Shown: positions 1 to 10,607, counted from the first letter of the stretch. The stretch is 64,000 nucleotides of DNA from Pseudomonas deceptionensis (GCF_900106095.1 NZ_FNUD01000002.1:1199501-1263500); one strand, 5' to 3'. A program made the numbers and translations. Notes: generated from the letters alone by a model not told the origin.

Positions 1-135
1 GATCATGCCGATCACAAAACCGTCATGGACATGGGGTACGAAGCGGTGCTCGATATAGCGCGCCGTGAGCAACTCGACGCCCTCCAGGGGCGGCGTTTGC
101 CAGAACCGGATCGACTCCCCCTGATCCGTGTTCAT
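1..135 (-). CDS. AraC-family transcriptional regulator, N-terminal part only
   Basis: Only the first 45 codons are visible; the gene runs off the left edge. The reading frame starts at an ATG whose last base is 135 and begins MNTDQGESIRFWQTPP. The stretch FVPHVHDGFVIGMI near the edge looks like the first strands of the cupin-type effector domain (AraC_binding) that precedes the helix-turn-helix domain in many AraC proteins. The ATG overlaps the stop codon of the upstream hydrolase gene by one base (TAATG), so the two are probably co-transcribed and translationally coupled. The DNA-binding domain lies outside the window, so the family call rests on the N terminus alone. Confidence 0.6.
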   Translation of the reverse strand, partial: MNTDQGESIRFWQTPPLEGVELLTARYIEHRFVPHVHDGFVIGMI

Positions 136-1178
136 TACGCAGACTCAAGCTGCAGCGCGGCCAGCCATTGCGGAATGCGCCGTTCAAGGTAGTACCCCGG
201 TTTTCTTGGCGTGCCCTCCAGAAATCCGACATGCCCGCCTTTGGCGTGCAACTCCAGCTGTGTGCAGACGGACAGTTCGCTGGCTTCGGGAATGCTGTGT
301 TTGAACACGAACGGATCGTCTTCGGACTGGATAATCAGCGTCGGGGTGTTGATGGCGCCGAGGAAGTAACGGCTGGAGGCACGGCGGTAGTAATCATCGA
401 CATTGATATAACCGTTGAGCGGGGCGGTCACGCGGTCGTCGAACTCCCAGAACGTACGCATTTTTTTCAGCGACTTCACCGAGCCCAGTTTGTCCAGCGT
501 GGCCAGGTCCCGGTGTTTTTTATCGAGCTGAAACTGACGTTTCTTGTCTTTGACGCAGGCCACCAGTTCACGCATGAAGTGCGCTTGATACACCCTGGAA
601 AACCCGAGGCCGATGCGGTCGGCACACTGGTCCAGGCGAAACGGCACCGACACCGCGACGGCGCCTTGCAGGCCACTTTCGCTGCCGCTCTCGCCCAGGT
701 ACTTGAGCAGCACATTGCCCCCCAGCGAATAGCCCACTGCATAGAGTGGCGACAGTGGGTGCCTGGCGCGTAAATGAGCCACGGTTTCGGCCAGATCTTC
801 GCTGGCGCCCGAGTGATAGCTGCGGGTCAGCAAGTTGGGTTCGCCCGAGCACCCTCGCCAGTTGAGTGCTGCACTGGTCCAGCCCAGAGCGGCGAGGGCT
901 TTTTGCAGCCCGCGCACATAGTGCGAGCCCGATGAGCCCGTCAGGCCGTGCAGTGCCAGCACCACCGGGGCATAGGCCGAAGGTGTGCCATGCCAGTCCA
1001 TGTCCAGGAAATCGCCATCCTTCAGCCAAATGCGCTCACGCCGGTGCTCGATGGCGGGTTTGGTGCGCCAGAGCGGCCCCCATAACGTTTGTACGTGGGG
1101 GTTACTGAGGCCCAAAGCCGTGGTGAACGGTTCAAGGGGCGATGTATGGAGGGTTGAAAAAGGCACTTGGGTTCTCAT
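135..1178 (-). CDS. YheT-like alpha/beta hydrolase
   Basis: A 347-residue alpha/beta-hydrolase of the YheT/ABHD1-3 type (COG0429). The opening NPHVQTLWGPLWR is typical of the family, LALHGLTGSS contains the oxyanion-hole region, and GYSLGGNV carries the nucleophile serine in the GxSxG elbow. SEDDPFV and KGGHVGF probably hold the catalytic Asp and His. Cellular substrate is unknown; ester hydrolysis is the family expectation. The frame is open for 40 further codons upstream, but the ATG at 1178 gives the start expected for the family (MRTQVPF). It is followed without a gap by an AraC-type regulator gene and lies downstream of rsmD on the same strand. Confidence 0.85.
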   Translation of the reverse strand: MRTQVPFSTLHTSPLEPFTTALGLSNPHVQTLWGPLWRTKPAIEHRRERIWLKDGDFLDMDWHGTPSAYAPVVLALHGLTGSSGSHYVRGLQKALAALGWTSAALNWRGCSGEPNLLTRSYHSGASEDLAETVAHLRARHPLSPLYAVGYSLGGNVLLKYLGESGSESGLQGAVAVSVPFRLDQCADRIGLGFSRVYQAHFMRELVACVKDKKRQFQLDKKHRDLATLDKLGSVKSLKKMRTFWEFDDRVTAPLNGYINVDDYYRRASSRYFLGAINTPTLIIQSEDDPFVFKHSIPEASELSVCTQLELHAKGGHVGFLEGTPRKPGYYLERRIPQWLAALQLESA

Positions 1179-1310
1179 CGGGGGACAGCCACGGCGGGGT
1201 GTCTGAATTGCCACATAATGACATCGCGGTAGAGAGATAGGGAGAGTTGAAACGGAGGAGGGGGCGGGTGAAGCGGGAGCTGGCAGGCCAGCTCCCACTG
1301 GGATTACAGA

Positions 1311-1919
1311 TTACTCGGCGCTGGGGGCCTGAACCGCTTCGCGCTGCCAGAGTGCGTAATTCACGCCTCCGGCTTTTTGCTCGCGGTGCAAGCGCCAGTT
1401 GGCGGGCAGGCCCAGTTCCGAAGGGCGGTTCTCGCTTTCGGTGTAGACCCATGCATCGTCCGTCAGCCAGCCGCGTTGTTCCAGCAAGTCGCAAGCCGGC
1501 TTGAGCAGGTCCTTGTTGAAGGGCGGGTCGAGGAAGACGACGTCAAAAGTGTCGCTCGGGGTGCCGTCCAGGTAACGCAGGGCGTCGGTCTGCTGCACTT
1601 CGCCGACGGTGCAACGCAAGATGCCCATGTTTTCGCGAATGTTGGAAATCGCCTCGCGGTTGCTGTCCAGTGCCACGCCCTTGGCTGCACCGCGGGACAA
1701 GGCTTCGAGGAACAGTGCGCCGCTGCCGGCGAACACGTCCAGTACCTTGGCACCGATGATATCCGGGGCCAGCCAGTTGAACAGGGTTTCACGCACGCGA
1801 TCGGGCGTTGGGCGCAGGCCCTCTACATGAGGGAAGTCCAGCTTGCGGCTGCGCCATTCCCCGCCAATGATGCGTAACTGACCCGCACCTGAGTGCGATG
1901 TGTTTTTTGGCTTTGCCAT
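1311..1919 (-). CDS. rsmD: 16S rRNA (guanine(966)-N(2))-methyltransferase RsmD
   Basis: A 202-residue SAM-dependent methyltransferase that methylates N2 of G966 in 16S rRNA within the assembled 30S subunit. LRIIGGEWRSRKL and the RPTPDRVRETLFNWL block are hallmarks of RsmD. The SAM-binding motif VLDVFAGSGALFLEAL is at residues 59-74 and the amino-methyltransferase motif DPPF at 131-134. Its ATG overlaps the TAA of the upstream M16 peptidase gene by one base, so rsmD is the third gene of an M16-M16-rsmD unit, an order also found in P. aeruginosa. Length is normal for the family. Confidence 0.95.
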   Translation of the reverse strand: MAKPKNTSHSGAGQLRIIGGEWRSRKLDFPHVEGLRPTPDRVRETLFNWLAPDIIGAKVLDVFAGSGALFLEALSRGAAKGVALDSNREAISNIRENMGILRCTVGEVQQTDALRYLDGTPSDTFDVVFLDPPFNKDLLKPACDLLEQRGWLTDDAWVYTESENRPSELGLPANWRLHREQKAGGVNYALWQREAVQAPSAE

Positions 1920-3409
1920 TAATGCTCCGGAACCCCAAGAGGTTGCTCTGAAGGTTTGTCGGTAGGAGGTGGCAGTGGTTTTTGCGGCACGGTTGGGCCG
2001 GCGGTCACTACGACCATTTTGTCGGCGCTCAGGTGCTTGTTCATGGCGTCCTTTACCTGCTCGGTGGTCAGGTTTTGGGACTGCTGCATGAAGGTTTCCA
2101 GATAGTCCAAAGGCAAATCATAGAAGCCCATTGCGCCCAGTTGGCCGACGATGGCCGCGTTGCTGGCAGTGGACAGCGGGAAGCTGCCCGCCAATTCACG
2201 CTTGGCATCGTCGAGTTCTTTTTGCGTCGGACCATTTTTCAGGTAGTCGGCCAGAATGTCTTGCACCAGTTTGAGCGTACCTTCGCTCAATTCGGCACGG
2301 GTTTGCAGGTTGATCATAAACGGGCCGCGGGCCTGCATCGGGCTAAAGCCGGAATAAACGCCGTAGGTCAGGCCGCGCTTTTCACGCACCTCCGTCATCA
2401 GGCGTGTACCGAAACCGCCGCCACCCAGGATGCTGTTGCCCAGCGCCAGCGCTGCATAGTCGGGGTCGTCACGGTCGATACCCAGCTGAGAGAGCAGCAA
2501 GTGGGTCTGTTTGGACGGGAACTCGATATGGGTTGCGCCCGCTTTGGGCTCGACCGGTTGTACTGTCTTGGCCACCGCCTGGCCTTTAGGCAGTGCGGCC
2601 GAGACTTGGGCCGCAATGGCTTCGGCTTCCGCGCGCGACAGGTCGCCAACGATCGCGATCACTGCGTTGCCGGCGGTGTAGGTCTTGTTGTGGAAGGCTT
2701 TGAGCTGGTCGATGGTGATCGAGGCGATGCTTTGGGCATTGCCATCACTGGCGTGGGCATACGGGTGGTTGCCGTACAGGCGCTTGAACAGCTCATCGCT
2801 GGCCAGCTTGCCAGGGTTTTGCTTCTGGAACTCAAAGCTTGCGAGCAACTGGTTCTTGATTCGCGCCAGTGAGTCGGCCGGGAACGTTGGCTTGCCCACC
2901 ACCTCGGCAAACAGGTTGAGCGCCGGGGTGCGTTTGTCTGCGTCGCTCAGGCTGCGAAGCGACACAACGGCCATGTCGCGATAGGCGCCGTTGCCGAAGT
3001 CTGCACCCAGGCCTTCAAAACCCTCGGCGATGGCGCCGACATCCTTGCCGGCCACGCCTTCGTTAAGCATGGCGTTGGTCAACAGGGCCAGCCCTGGGGT
3101 GTTGTCGTCCTGGCTGCTGCCGGCGGCGAAGGTCAGGCGCAGGTCGAACATCGGCAGTTGCCGGGCTTCGACGAACAGTACCTTGGAGCCTTCGGCGGTT
3201 TTCCAGGTCTGCACGTTCAGTGCACGGTGGCTGGGCGCCTTGCCGTCGAGTTCGGCCAGGGATTCGAGTTTGTGCTCAGTCTTGGCCTGATCCAGTGCCT
3301 GACTGGCAATGGAACGGTCAGGGCTGATGAAGTAGTAGCCGAGTACGCCAGCCAGTACGGCAGCGGTCAGCCCGAGCAGGGCGTAGCGGGGACCTTTACG
3401 CTCACTCAT
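1919..3409 (-). CDS. M16 peptidase-like protein without the zinc motif, membrane-anchored
   Basis: A 496-residue M16 (pitrilysin/MPP) family protein with two M16 halves. The N terminus RYALLGLTAAVLAGVLGYYFIS is one membrane segment, so the bulk should lie in the periplasm. Where active M16 enzymes have HxxEH, this protein reads LTFAAGSSQDDNTPGLALLTNAML; the zinc ligands are absent. The C-terminal half keeps the family pattern FGTRLMTEVREKRGLTYGVYSGF. By analogy with two-subunit M16 proteases it is likely the non-catalytic partner of the next upstream gene, with which it overlaps by 8 bases. I chose the start at 3409 (MSERKGPRYALL); the frame is open for ten more codons upstream, which would lie in the neighbour. 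Confidence 0.85.
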   Translation of the reverse strand: MSERKGPRYALLGLTAAVLAGVLGYYFISPDRSIASQALDQAKTEHKLESLAELDGKAPSHRALNVQTWKTAEGSKVLFVEARQLPMFDLRLTFAAGSSQDDNTPGLALLTNAMLNEGVAGKDVGAIAEGFEGLGADFGNGAYRDMAVVSLRSLSDADKRTPALNLFAEVVGKPTFPADSLARIKNQLLASFEFQKQNPGKLASDELFKRLYGNHPYAHASDGNAQSIASITIDQLKAFHNKTYTAGNAVIAIVGDLSRAEAEAIAAQVSAALPKGQAVAKTVQPVEPKAGATHIEFPSKQTHLLLSQLGIDRDDPDYAALALGNSILGGGGFGTRLMTEVREKRGLTYGVYSGFSPMQARGPFMINLQTRAELSEGTLKLVQDILADYLKNGPTQKELDDAKRELAGSFPLSTASNAAIVGQLGAMGFYDLPLDYLETFMQQSQNLTTEQVKDAMNKHLSADKMVVVTAGPTVPQKPLPPPTDKPSEQPLGVPEH

Positions 3410-4757
3410 TGGTTTTCTCCTCGGGCAGTACATGCGCAACGCTGAGACGGTCGCGAGTGAAATAGGTGCGGGCAGCCTTCTGGATATCGGCCGGGGTGAC
3501 TTTTTGCAGGTCTTGCAGTTCGGTGTCCATCAGCTTCCAGGACAGACCGACGGTTTCAAGCTGGCCAATCGAGGTGGCCTGGCTGGTAATCGAGTCGCGC
3601 TCGTAAACCAGGCTGGCAATCACTTGGGCGCGGACGCGCTCCAGCTCTTCAGCCGCAGGAGGGGTTTTTTTCAGGTCATCGAGCAATCGCCACAAGCCTG
3701 CCTCGGCCTGGGCCAGGGTGACTTTTTTCTGGCTGTTGGGCATCGCCGAGAGCATGAACAGGCTGTCGCCACGGGTGAAGGCGTTGTAGCTGGACGATGC
3801 GCCGGACACCAGCTCTTCGCCGCGCTCCAGTTGCGTCGACATGCGGGCGCTGTAGCCGCCGTCCAGCAGGGCCGAGATCAGGCGCAGGGCATTGGCGGTG
3901 ATCGGGTCTTTGGCCGTGGCGATGCTCGGTACGTTAAAGCCCAGCATCAGGCTTGGCAGTTGGGTCTGTACGTGGATCTTGAGCAGGCGTTCGCCCGGAG
4001 TGGCCAGCTCCAGCGGGACCTTGGCAATGGGAACTGCGCGTTTTGGAACGGTGCCAAAGTAGCGTTGGGCCAGGGCTTTGACTTCGTCCGGCGTGACGTC
4101 GCCCACCACCACCAATGTGGCGTTGTTGGGGGCATACCACTCTTCGTACCAGTCACGCAGTTCGCCAACGCTCATGCGCTCCAGGTCGACCATCCAGCCG
4201 ATGGTCGGCGTGTGGTAGCCGCTGGACGGGAAAGCCATGGCACTGAACAGTTCGTAGGCCTTGCTCATGGGCTGGTCATCGGTGCGCAGACGGCGCTCCT
4301 CTTTAATGACCTCGATCTCGCGTTTGAACTCTTCCGGTGGCAGCCGCAGGCTGGCCATGCGGTCGGCTTCAAGTTCGAAGGCCACACCCAGACGGTCGCG
4401 GGCCAGCACCTGGTAATAAGCGGTGTAGTCATCGCTGGTAAAGGCGTTCTCCTGGGCGCCGAGGTCGCGCAGGATTAACGAGGCTTCACCGGGACCGACC
4501 TTGTTGCTGCCTTTGAACATCATGTGCTCAAGGGCGTGGGACAGGCCGGTCTTGCCCGGGGTCTCGTAACTTGAGCCGACCTTGTACCAGACCTGGGACA
4601 CCACCACGGGCGCGCGGTGGTCTTCGCGCACGATGACTTTAAGGCCATTGTCCAGACTGAACTCGTGGGTAGGCTGCGGTTCGGCCGCCAGGGCCGAAAG
4701 CGGGAGCAAAACTGTGCTGAGCAACAGGCCAGCAGCGCGTCGGGCTAGAACAATCAT
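3402..4757 (-). CDS. M16-family zinc metalloprotease, exported
   Basis: A 451-residue M16 metallopeptidase. Residues 1-25 form a signal peptide ending at SALAAEP. The inverted zinc motif HxxEH is seen as H74-A-L-E77-H78 in TGLSHALEHMMFKG, so this is the catalytic member of the pair. It shows the two-domain M16 layout, with the C-terminal half carrying SALLDGGYSARMSTQLERGEELV. The protein should act in the periplasm on peptides or unfolded proteins; the real substrate cannot be read from sequence. It is the first gene of an operon with the inactive M16 homologue and rsmD, and is divergent from ftsY. Confidence 0.9.
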   Translation of the reverse strand: MIVLARRAAGLLLSTVLLPLSALAAEPQPTHEFSLDNGLKVIVREDHRAPVVVSQVWYKVGSSYETPGKTGLSHALEHMMFKGSNKVGPGEASLILRDLGAQENAFTSDDYTAYYQVLARDRLGVAFELEADRMASLRLPPEEFKREIEVIKEERRLRTDDQPMSKAYELFSAMAFPSSGYHTPTIGWMVDLERMSVGELRDWYEEWYAPNNATLVVVGDVTPDEVKALAQRYFGTVPKRAVPIAKVPLELATPGERLLKIHVQTQLPSLMLGFNVPSIATAKDPITANALRLISALLDGGYSARMSTQLERGEELVSGASSSYNAFTRGDSLFMLSAMPNSQKKVTLAQAEAGLWRLLDDLKKTPPAAEELERVRAQVIASLVYERDSITSQATSIGQLETVGLSWKLMDTELQDLQKVTPADIQKAARTYFTRDRLSVAHVLPEEKTNE

Positions 4758-5113
4758 TCGTTTTTAAACCTGTTGGGCTGCCCGCTTGGCCTTAGCGTCT
4801 GCGGGTGAGGAGGTGCTAGGATACTGATCCGTTTTACTGGCGGCCACGCCTATCAGGCCTTTGACGATCAGACGACGTTTGATCGGGCAGTATAGGAGCC
4901 CGTTTGGAAGTTTGGATTTATCCCGGTAAATTTCGTTTTTTTGCCGATTTTCCCGTTCCAGACCCGAGTTAAGACGAAATTTCCGAGGTGTGCTTTACCC
5001 TCGCGAGCAAGTTGCGTGCGAACAAGCTGGCAAAAGAACAGTCTGTATCACACCGAATATTATTTGCCGGGGCGCCACAGTGGCGCGTCGCTACGATGAG
5101 ATAGCCGTCCTCC
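4758..5113. promoter_or_regulatory. Divergent intergenic region between M16 protease gene and ftsY
   Basis: A 356-base stretch with no convincing gene. It must hold the promoters for the M16-rsmD unit (leftward) and for ftsYEX (rightward). A perfect 7-bp palindrome with a one-base centre (GCGCCAC / GTGGCGC, 5072-5086) lies 28 bases before the ftsY ATG. No clear Shine-Dalgarno sequence precedes that ATG (the bases just before it read CCGTCCTCC). I could not assign good -35/-10 pairs with confidence. Confidence 0.5.
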
Positions 5114-6597
<1,484 letters not shown>

Positions 6598-6601
<4 letters not shown>

Positions 6602-7269
6602 TTCGTTTCGAGCAGGTCGGTAAGCGCTATCCAAATGGACACGTGGGCCTGCACGAGCTGAGCTTTCGGGTCCGCCGCGGCGAGTTCCTCTTTGTAACCG
6701 GCCACTCCGGCGCAGGCAAAAGTACCTTGCTGCGCCTGTTGCTGGCGATGGAGCGCCCAACCACTGGCAAATTGCTGCTGGCGGGGCAGGACCTGGGTCA
6801 GATCAGCAACGCGCAGATTCCTTTCTTGCGTCGTCAGATCGGCGTGGTGTTTCAGAACCACCAGTTGCTGTTTGATCGCACGGTATTCAACAACGTCGCC
6901 CTGCCGCTGCAAATTCTCGGGTTGTCCAAGCCGGAAATCGCCAAGCGTGTCGACTCGGCACTGGAGCGCGTAGCGCTGTCGGACAAAACCGACCTGTACC
7001 CCGGGGACTTGTCCACCGGCCAGCAACAGCGCGTCGGCATTGCCCGGGCCATCGTCCATCGCCCGGCCTTGCTGCTGGCCGATGAACCTACCGGTAACCT
7101 CGACCCGCGTCTGGCGGCGGAAATCATGGGCGTATTCGAAGACATCAACCGTTTGGGTACCAGTGTGCTGATTGCCAGCCATGACCTGGCGCTGATCGCG
7201 CGTATGCGCCACCGCATGCTCACCTTGCAGCGCGGGCGATTGATCGGTGACGGGGAGGCTGCGCAATGA
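6598..7269 (+). CDS. ftsE: Cell division ATP-binding protein FtsE
   Basis: A 223-residue ABC ATPase that, with FtsX, controls peptidoglycan hydrolase activation at the septum. Walker A is GHSGAGKST at 35-43, the signature is LSTGQQQRVGIARA, Walker B is LLLADEPTGNLD, and the switch His is in ASHDLALI. The length is standard for FtsE. The start overlaps the ftsY stop, and the gene end overlaps the ftsX start, so all three are translationally coupled. Confidence 0.97.
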
Positions 7270-8288
7270 GTGCAACCCGCAGTTCCAAGGTTTCCGAACG
7301 CGTAGCACCCAAGGCTGCCGACCCGCAGCCACCGAAGAAAAAACACGACGATGACGACGGTCCCGGGTTCGGGATGCTGTTCAACGCCTGGGTTGAGTCC
7401 CACCGTGCCAGCCTGCTCGACAGCCTGCGACGTTTGGGCAAACAGCCAATCGGCAGTTTTTTCACCTGCCTGGTGATGGCGGTTGCTTTGAGCTTGCCCA
7501 TGGGCTTGTCGTTGTTGCTCAACAACGTTGAGCGCCTGGGTGGTTCGTGGCAGCGTGCGGCGCAGATTTCGCTGTACTTGCAGATAGATGCCAGCAGCGA
7601 ACAAGGTGAAAAACTCAGCGATCAGATAAAAGGTATGGCGGGGGTGGCTGACGCTGAATTTATCAGCCGCGAAAAAGCCCTCGAGGAGTTCCAGCAGCAA
7701 TCAGGGCTGGGCGAAGCGCTTAAAGAACTGCCCGATAACCCGTTGCCGGGCGTAGTGCTGGTGACCCCTGACGAGGTCGATAAAGCCACCCTTGAAGCCC
7801 TTCGCGAGCGCCTTTCGGAGCTGCCGAAGGTGCAACAGGCGCAACTTGATCTAGTCTGGGTCGAGCGCTTGGCGGCCATCCTGAAATTGGGTGATCGTTT
7901 TGTGTTTGGCTTGACGGTATTGCTGGTATCGGCTTTGCTGCTGGTTATCGGTAATACGATTCGTTTGCATATCGAAAACCGTCGCATCGAAATCGAAGTC
8001 ATCAAGCTCGTCGGTGGTACTGACAGCTATGTGCGCAGGCCGTTTCTGTATATGGGCGCGCTGTATGGTTTTGGTGCGGGTGTATTGTCCTGGGGCGTTT
8101 TGGCATTCGGCCTGGACTGGCTCAACGACGCGGTAGTAGGACTGGCCGGGTTGTATGGCAGCAATTTTGCCTTGGCAGGTGTGCCAGTAGCCGATGGTCT
8201 GTCTCTCTTGCTTGGCGCGGTGTTGTTAGGGTATATCGGTGCATGGATTGCAGTAGCGCGTCACTTACGTGAGCTTTCGCCTAAGTAG
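7266..8288 (+). CDS. ftsX: Cell division protein FtsX
   Basis: A 340-residue inner-membrane partner of FtsE. The first 55 residues are a cytoplasmic, charged and Pro-rich tail ([14 protein letters not shown]). Then come a first membrane segment ([20 protein letters not shown]), a periplasmic extracellular-loop domain of about 110 residues, and three C-terminal membrane segments, matching the FtsX/MacB-like fold with four TM helices. [22 protein letters not shown] is the conserved cytoplasmic loop that contacts FtsE. It transmits ATPase action to periplasmic murein hydrolase activators. Confidence 0.96.
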   Translation: MSATRSSKVSERVAPKAADPQPPKKKHDDDDGPGFGMLFNAWVESHRASLLDSLRRLGKQPIGSFFTCLVMAVALSLPMGLSLLLNNVERLGGSWQRAAQISLYLQIDASSEQGEKLSDQIKGMAGVADAEFISREKALEEFQQQSGLGEALKELPDNPLPGVVLVTPDEVDKATLEALRERLSELPKVQQAQLDLVWVERLAAILKLGDRFVFGLTVLLVSALLLVIGNTIRLHIENRRIEIEVIKLVGGTDSYVRRPFLYMGALYGFGAGVLSWGVLAFGLDWLNDAVVGLAGLYGSNFALAGVPVADGLSLLLGAVLLGYIGAWIAVARHLRELSPK

Positions 8289-8325
8289 TTTCTTTACACC
8301 TGTTGACCTTTTCAGCTTTTTTTGG

Positions 8326-8352
8326 GAACTTTTTTCCAGGTTTCCGGTCAAC
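8326..8352 (+). promoter_or_regulatory. Likely AlgU/sigma-E type promoter of rpoH
   Basis: GAACTT (8326-8331), a 16-base spacer, then TCAAC (8348-8352), which fits the extracytoplasmic stress sigma (AlgU/RpoE) pattern GAACTT-N16/17-TC. It lies 50 bases before the rpoH ATG. rpoH genes are known to have sigma-E class promoters in E. coli and P. aeruginosa. Seen by eye, not mapped. Confidence 0.5.
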
Positions 8353-8401
8353 TTTCGCAGTGCTGAACTGCACGAGTTATGTGAGACGGAGGTTTATTCG
8401 T

Positions 8402-9256
8402 ATGACCACTTCTTTGCAACCTGCGTATGCGTTGGTCCCTGGTGCGAACCTTGAGGCCTATGTAAATACGGTGAACAGCATTCCATTGCTGACACCGGAG
8501 CAGGAGCGTGAACTGGCCGAGAGTCTCTACTATGAGCAGGATTTGGGGGCGGCTCGGCAGATGGTGCTCGCCCACCTGCGTTTTGTTGTACACATTGCCC
8601 GTAGCTATTCGGGTTACGGCCTGGCTCAGGCAGACCTGATCCAGGAAGGCAATGTCGGCCTGATGAAGGCGGTCAAACGCTTTAACCCTGAGATGGGCGT
8701 TCGTCTGGTGTCGTTCGCTGTGCACTGGATCAAGGCAGAGATCCATGAGTTCATCCTGCGTAACTGGCGGATCGTGAAAGTCGCGACCACCAAGGCTCAG
8801 CGCAAACTGTTCTTCAACCTGCGCAGCCAGAAAAAACGTCTGGCCTGGCTGAACAACGATGAAGTTCATCGTGTGGCTGAAAGCCTCGGCGTAGAGCCTC
8901 GTGAAGTCCGCGAGATGGAAAGCCGCCTGACCGGCCATGACATGGCGTTCGACCCGGCGGCCGAAGCTGACGACGACAGTGCGTTCCAGTCGCCAGCCAA
9001 CTACCTGGAAGACCACCGGTACGACCCGGCGCGCCAACTGGAAGATGCTGACTGGACCGATAACTCCACCAGCAACCTGCATGAAGCGCTGGAAGTGCTG
9101 GACGACCGCAGCCGTGACATTCTGTATCAGCGCTGGCTGGCTGAAGAGAAAGCCACGCTGCATGACCTGGCACAGAAGTACAACGTGTCTGCAGAGCGAA
9201 TTCGTCAGCTGGAAAAAAGCGCGATGAACAAGCTCAAACTGTCGATTGCCGCCTAA
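8402..9256 (+). CDS. rpoH: RNA polymerase heat-shock sigma factor RpoH (sigma-32)
   Basis: A 284-residue sigma-70 family factor that directs transcription of heat-shock genes. Region 2 is seen in [35 protein letters not shown]. The RpoH box [13 protein letters not shown], specific to sigma-32, follows near residue 130. Region 4 near the C terminus reads [30 protein letters not shown] use the ATG at 8402, preceded by a good ribosome site (ACGGAGG, 8387-8393), not an in-frame ATG 99 bases upstream. A strong hairpin terminator follows. Confidence 0.97.
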   Translation: MTTSLQPAYALVPGANLEAYVNTVNSIPLLTPEQERELAESLYYEQDLGAARQMVLAHLRFVVHIARSYSGYGLAQADLIQEGNVGLMKAVKRFNPEMGVRLVSFAVHWIKAEIHEFILRNWRIVKVATTKAQRKLFFNLRSQKKRLAWLNNDEVHRVAESLGVEPREVREMESRLTGHDMAFDPAAEADDDSAFQSPANYLEDHRYDPARQLEDADWTDNSTSNLHEALEVLDDRSRDILYQRWLAEEKATLHDLAQKYNVSAERIRQLEKSAMNKLKLSIAA

Positions 9257-9267
9257 TCCGGCCCGAT

Positions 9268-9306
9268 AAAAAAACGCCCCGGCTCGCAAGAGTCGGGGCG
9301 TTTTTG
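9268..9306 (+). terminator. Rho-independent terminator after rpoH
   Basis: GC-rich inverted repeat (ACGCCCCGGCTC / GAGTCGGGGCGT) with a GCAA loop followed by a T run, starting 12 bases after the rpoH stop. An A run on the left side may allow it to work in both directions. Confidence 0.9.
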
Positions 9307-9328
9307 TGTGTGGGTACTAAAAGCACTG

Positions 9329-9372
9329 TCACCCCAGCCCTCTCCAAGGAAGAGGGAGGCAGGGTGAGGGGC
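9329..9372. repeat. Short intergenic palindrome, CCCTCTCC type
   Basis: Imperfect palindrome with outer arms near CACCC / GGGTG and inner arms CCCTCTCC / AGAGGG, between rpoH and mtgA (convergent 3' ends). The core resembles the CCCTCTC / GAGAGGG hairpin at 60153-60176, so it may be a third small repeat type in this genome. Confidence 0.5.
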
Positions 9373-9387
9373 TTTTGACCTTCCCCG

Positions 9388-10110
9388 TCACAACGCCCAA
9401 GGGGCCTTGCGCGAGTTATTCAGATTATCGAGGTAGCTGTCCCCGCCCAACTGGCGCATTTGTTGGCGGATCCAGCCGGCGCGGCGGCTCACGTAGGTGC
9501 TGGGGTGGCCGGCGCTCCAGTTCAGCGGGCTGGGCAGCACCGCCGCCAGATAACTGGCCTGCTGACGCGAAAGGTTTTTGGCACTCACACCAAAGTGATG
9601 CTGTGCCGCTGCCTCGGCGCCGAACACGCCGTCATCCCATTCCGCGCTGTTGAGGTACACCTCAAGAATCCGCTGCTTGGGCCAGAGCACTTCGATCAGC
9701 CCGGTGAACCAGGCTTCCAGCCCCTTGCGCAACCAGCTGCGGCCTGACCACAGGAACAGGTTTTTCGAGACTTGCTGGCTCAGGGTGCTGGCGCCGCGCA
9801 ACGTCCCGCCTTCCCCGTTGTGTACCAGAGCGGCCCGAATGGCACTGAAGTCAAAGCCCCAGTGCTCAGGGAATTTCTGGTCTTCGCCGGCAATGACCGC
9901 AACTTTCAGCTCGTTGGAAATTTCATCCCAGGGCCGCCAGCTGCGTTGCAGGTCGATGGGCTCGCCATCGAACCACGACTCGATCTTGCGTTCGACCATC
10001 AACGCGGTGCCGGGTGGCGGTACCCAGCGAAAAACCAGTACCAGCAATGCGCTGCCCACTGCGAACCAGAGCAGGGCTTTAAGAAAGCGGTGTACAAGAA
10101 AACGCAGCAT
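9388..10110 (-). CDS. mtgA: Monofunctional peptidoglycan glycosyltransferase MtgA
   Basis: A 240-residue GT51 transglycosylase that polymerises lipid II into glycan strands at the inner membrane. A single membrane helix (FLKALLWFAVGSALLVLVF) is at 9-27. The catalytic Glu lies in GEDQKFPEHWGFD (E76), followed by the family motif GASTLSQQVSKNLFL. I place the start at 10110, because the upstream in-frame ATG at 10143 sits inside a TATAAT-like -10 element (10142-10147, minus strand). No strong ribosome site is visible before 10110. It faces rpoH tail to tail and is divergent from the DUF423 gene. Confidence 0.93.
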   Translation of the reverse strand: MLRFLVHRFLKALLWFAVGSALLVLVFRWVPPPGTALMVERKIESWFDGEPIDLQRSWRPWDEISNELKVAVIAGEDQKFPEHWGFDFSAIRAALVHNGEGGTLRGASTLSQQVSKNLFLWSGRSWLRKGLEAWFTGLIEVLWPKQRILEVYLNSAEWDDGVFGAEAAAQHHFGVSAKNLSRQQASYLAAVLPSPLNWSAGHPSTYVSRRAGWIRQQMRQLGGDSYLDNLNNSRKAPWAL

Positions 10111-10187
10111 AGATGGCTTGGCCGAACCCGTTGAGCGGGCCATTATACAGACCCTGCGCCCTTCGATGATCCTGACTGGAGTTACCC

Positions 10188-10559
10188 ATGTTGCGCACTT
10201 TTTTGATGCTGGCCGCGTTCTTCGGCTTCACCGGCGTTGCTCTGGGGGCTTTTGCGGCCCATGGCCTGAAAGGTCGTTTGACTGAGCAATACCTGGCCAT
10301 TTTCCACACCGGCGTAACCTACCAATTGGTGCACACCCTGGCCCTGTTCGGTGTGGCCCTGCTTGCCACCCATCTGCCCGGCCGTCTCGTGACCTGGGCC
10401 GGTATCTGTTTCGCCCTGGGCATCGTGCTGTTTTCCGGCAGCCTGTACCTGCTGACCATGACCGGCGTGAGCAAGCTGGGGATCATTACGCCCTTCGGCG
10501 GGCTGGCATTTCTGGCGGGCTGGCTGTGTTTGGGGCTGGCCGCCTGGCGCCTGAGCTGA
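10188..10559 (+). CDS. DUF423 small membrane protein (YgdD-like)
   Basis: A 123-residue integral membrane protein with about four hydrophobic helices. The start MLRTFLMLAAFFGFTGVALGAFAAHGLK is the family signature, including the GAFAAHGL motif. Function is unknown across the family. The ATG has a plausible ribosome site (CTGGAG). It stands between mtgA (divergent) and thiS (downstream, same strand). Confidence 0.85.
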   Translation: MLRTFLMLAAFFGFTGVALGAFAAHGLKGRLTEQYLAIFHTGVTYQLVHTLALFGVALLATHLPGRLVTWAGICFALGIVLFSGSLYLLTMTGVSKLGIITPFGGLAFLAGWLCLGLAAWRLS

Positions 10560-10577
10560 GCCCACAAGATGAATGGC

Positions 10578-10607
10578 TTGGGTCGACCTGACTGATCGGG
10601 CTAGAAT
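10578..10607 (+). promoter_or_regulatory. Candidate sigma-70 promoter for thiS-thiG-trmB
   Basis: TTGGGT (10578-10583) and TAGAAT (10602-10607) with an 18-base spacer, 33 bases before the thiS ATG. There is no TPP-riboswitch-like sequence in this short leader. Confidence 0.4.
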
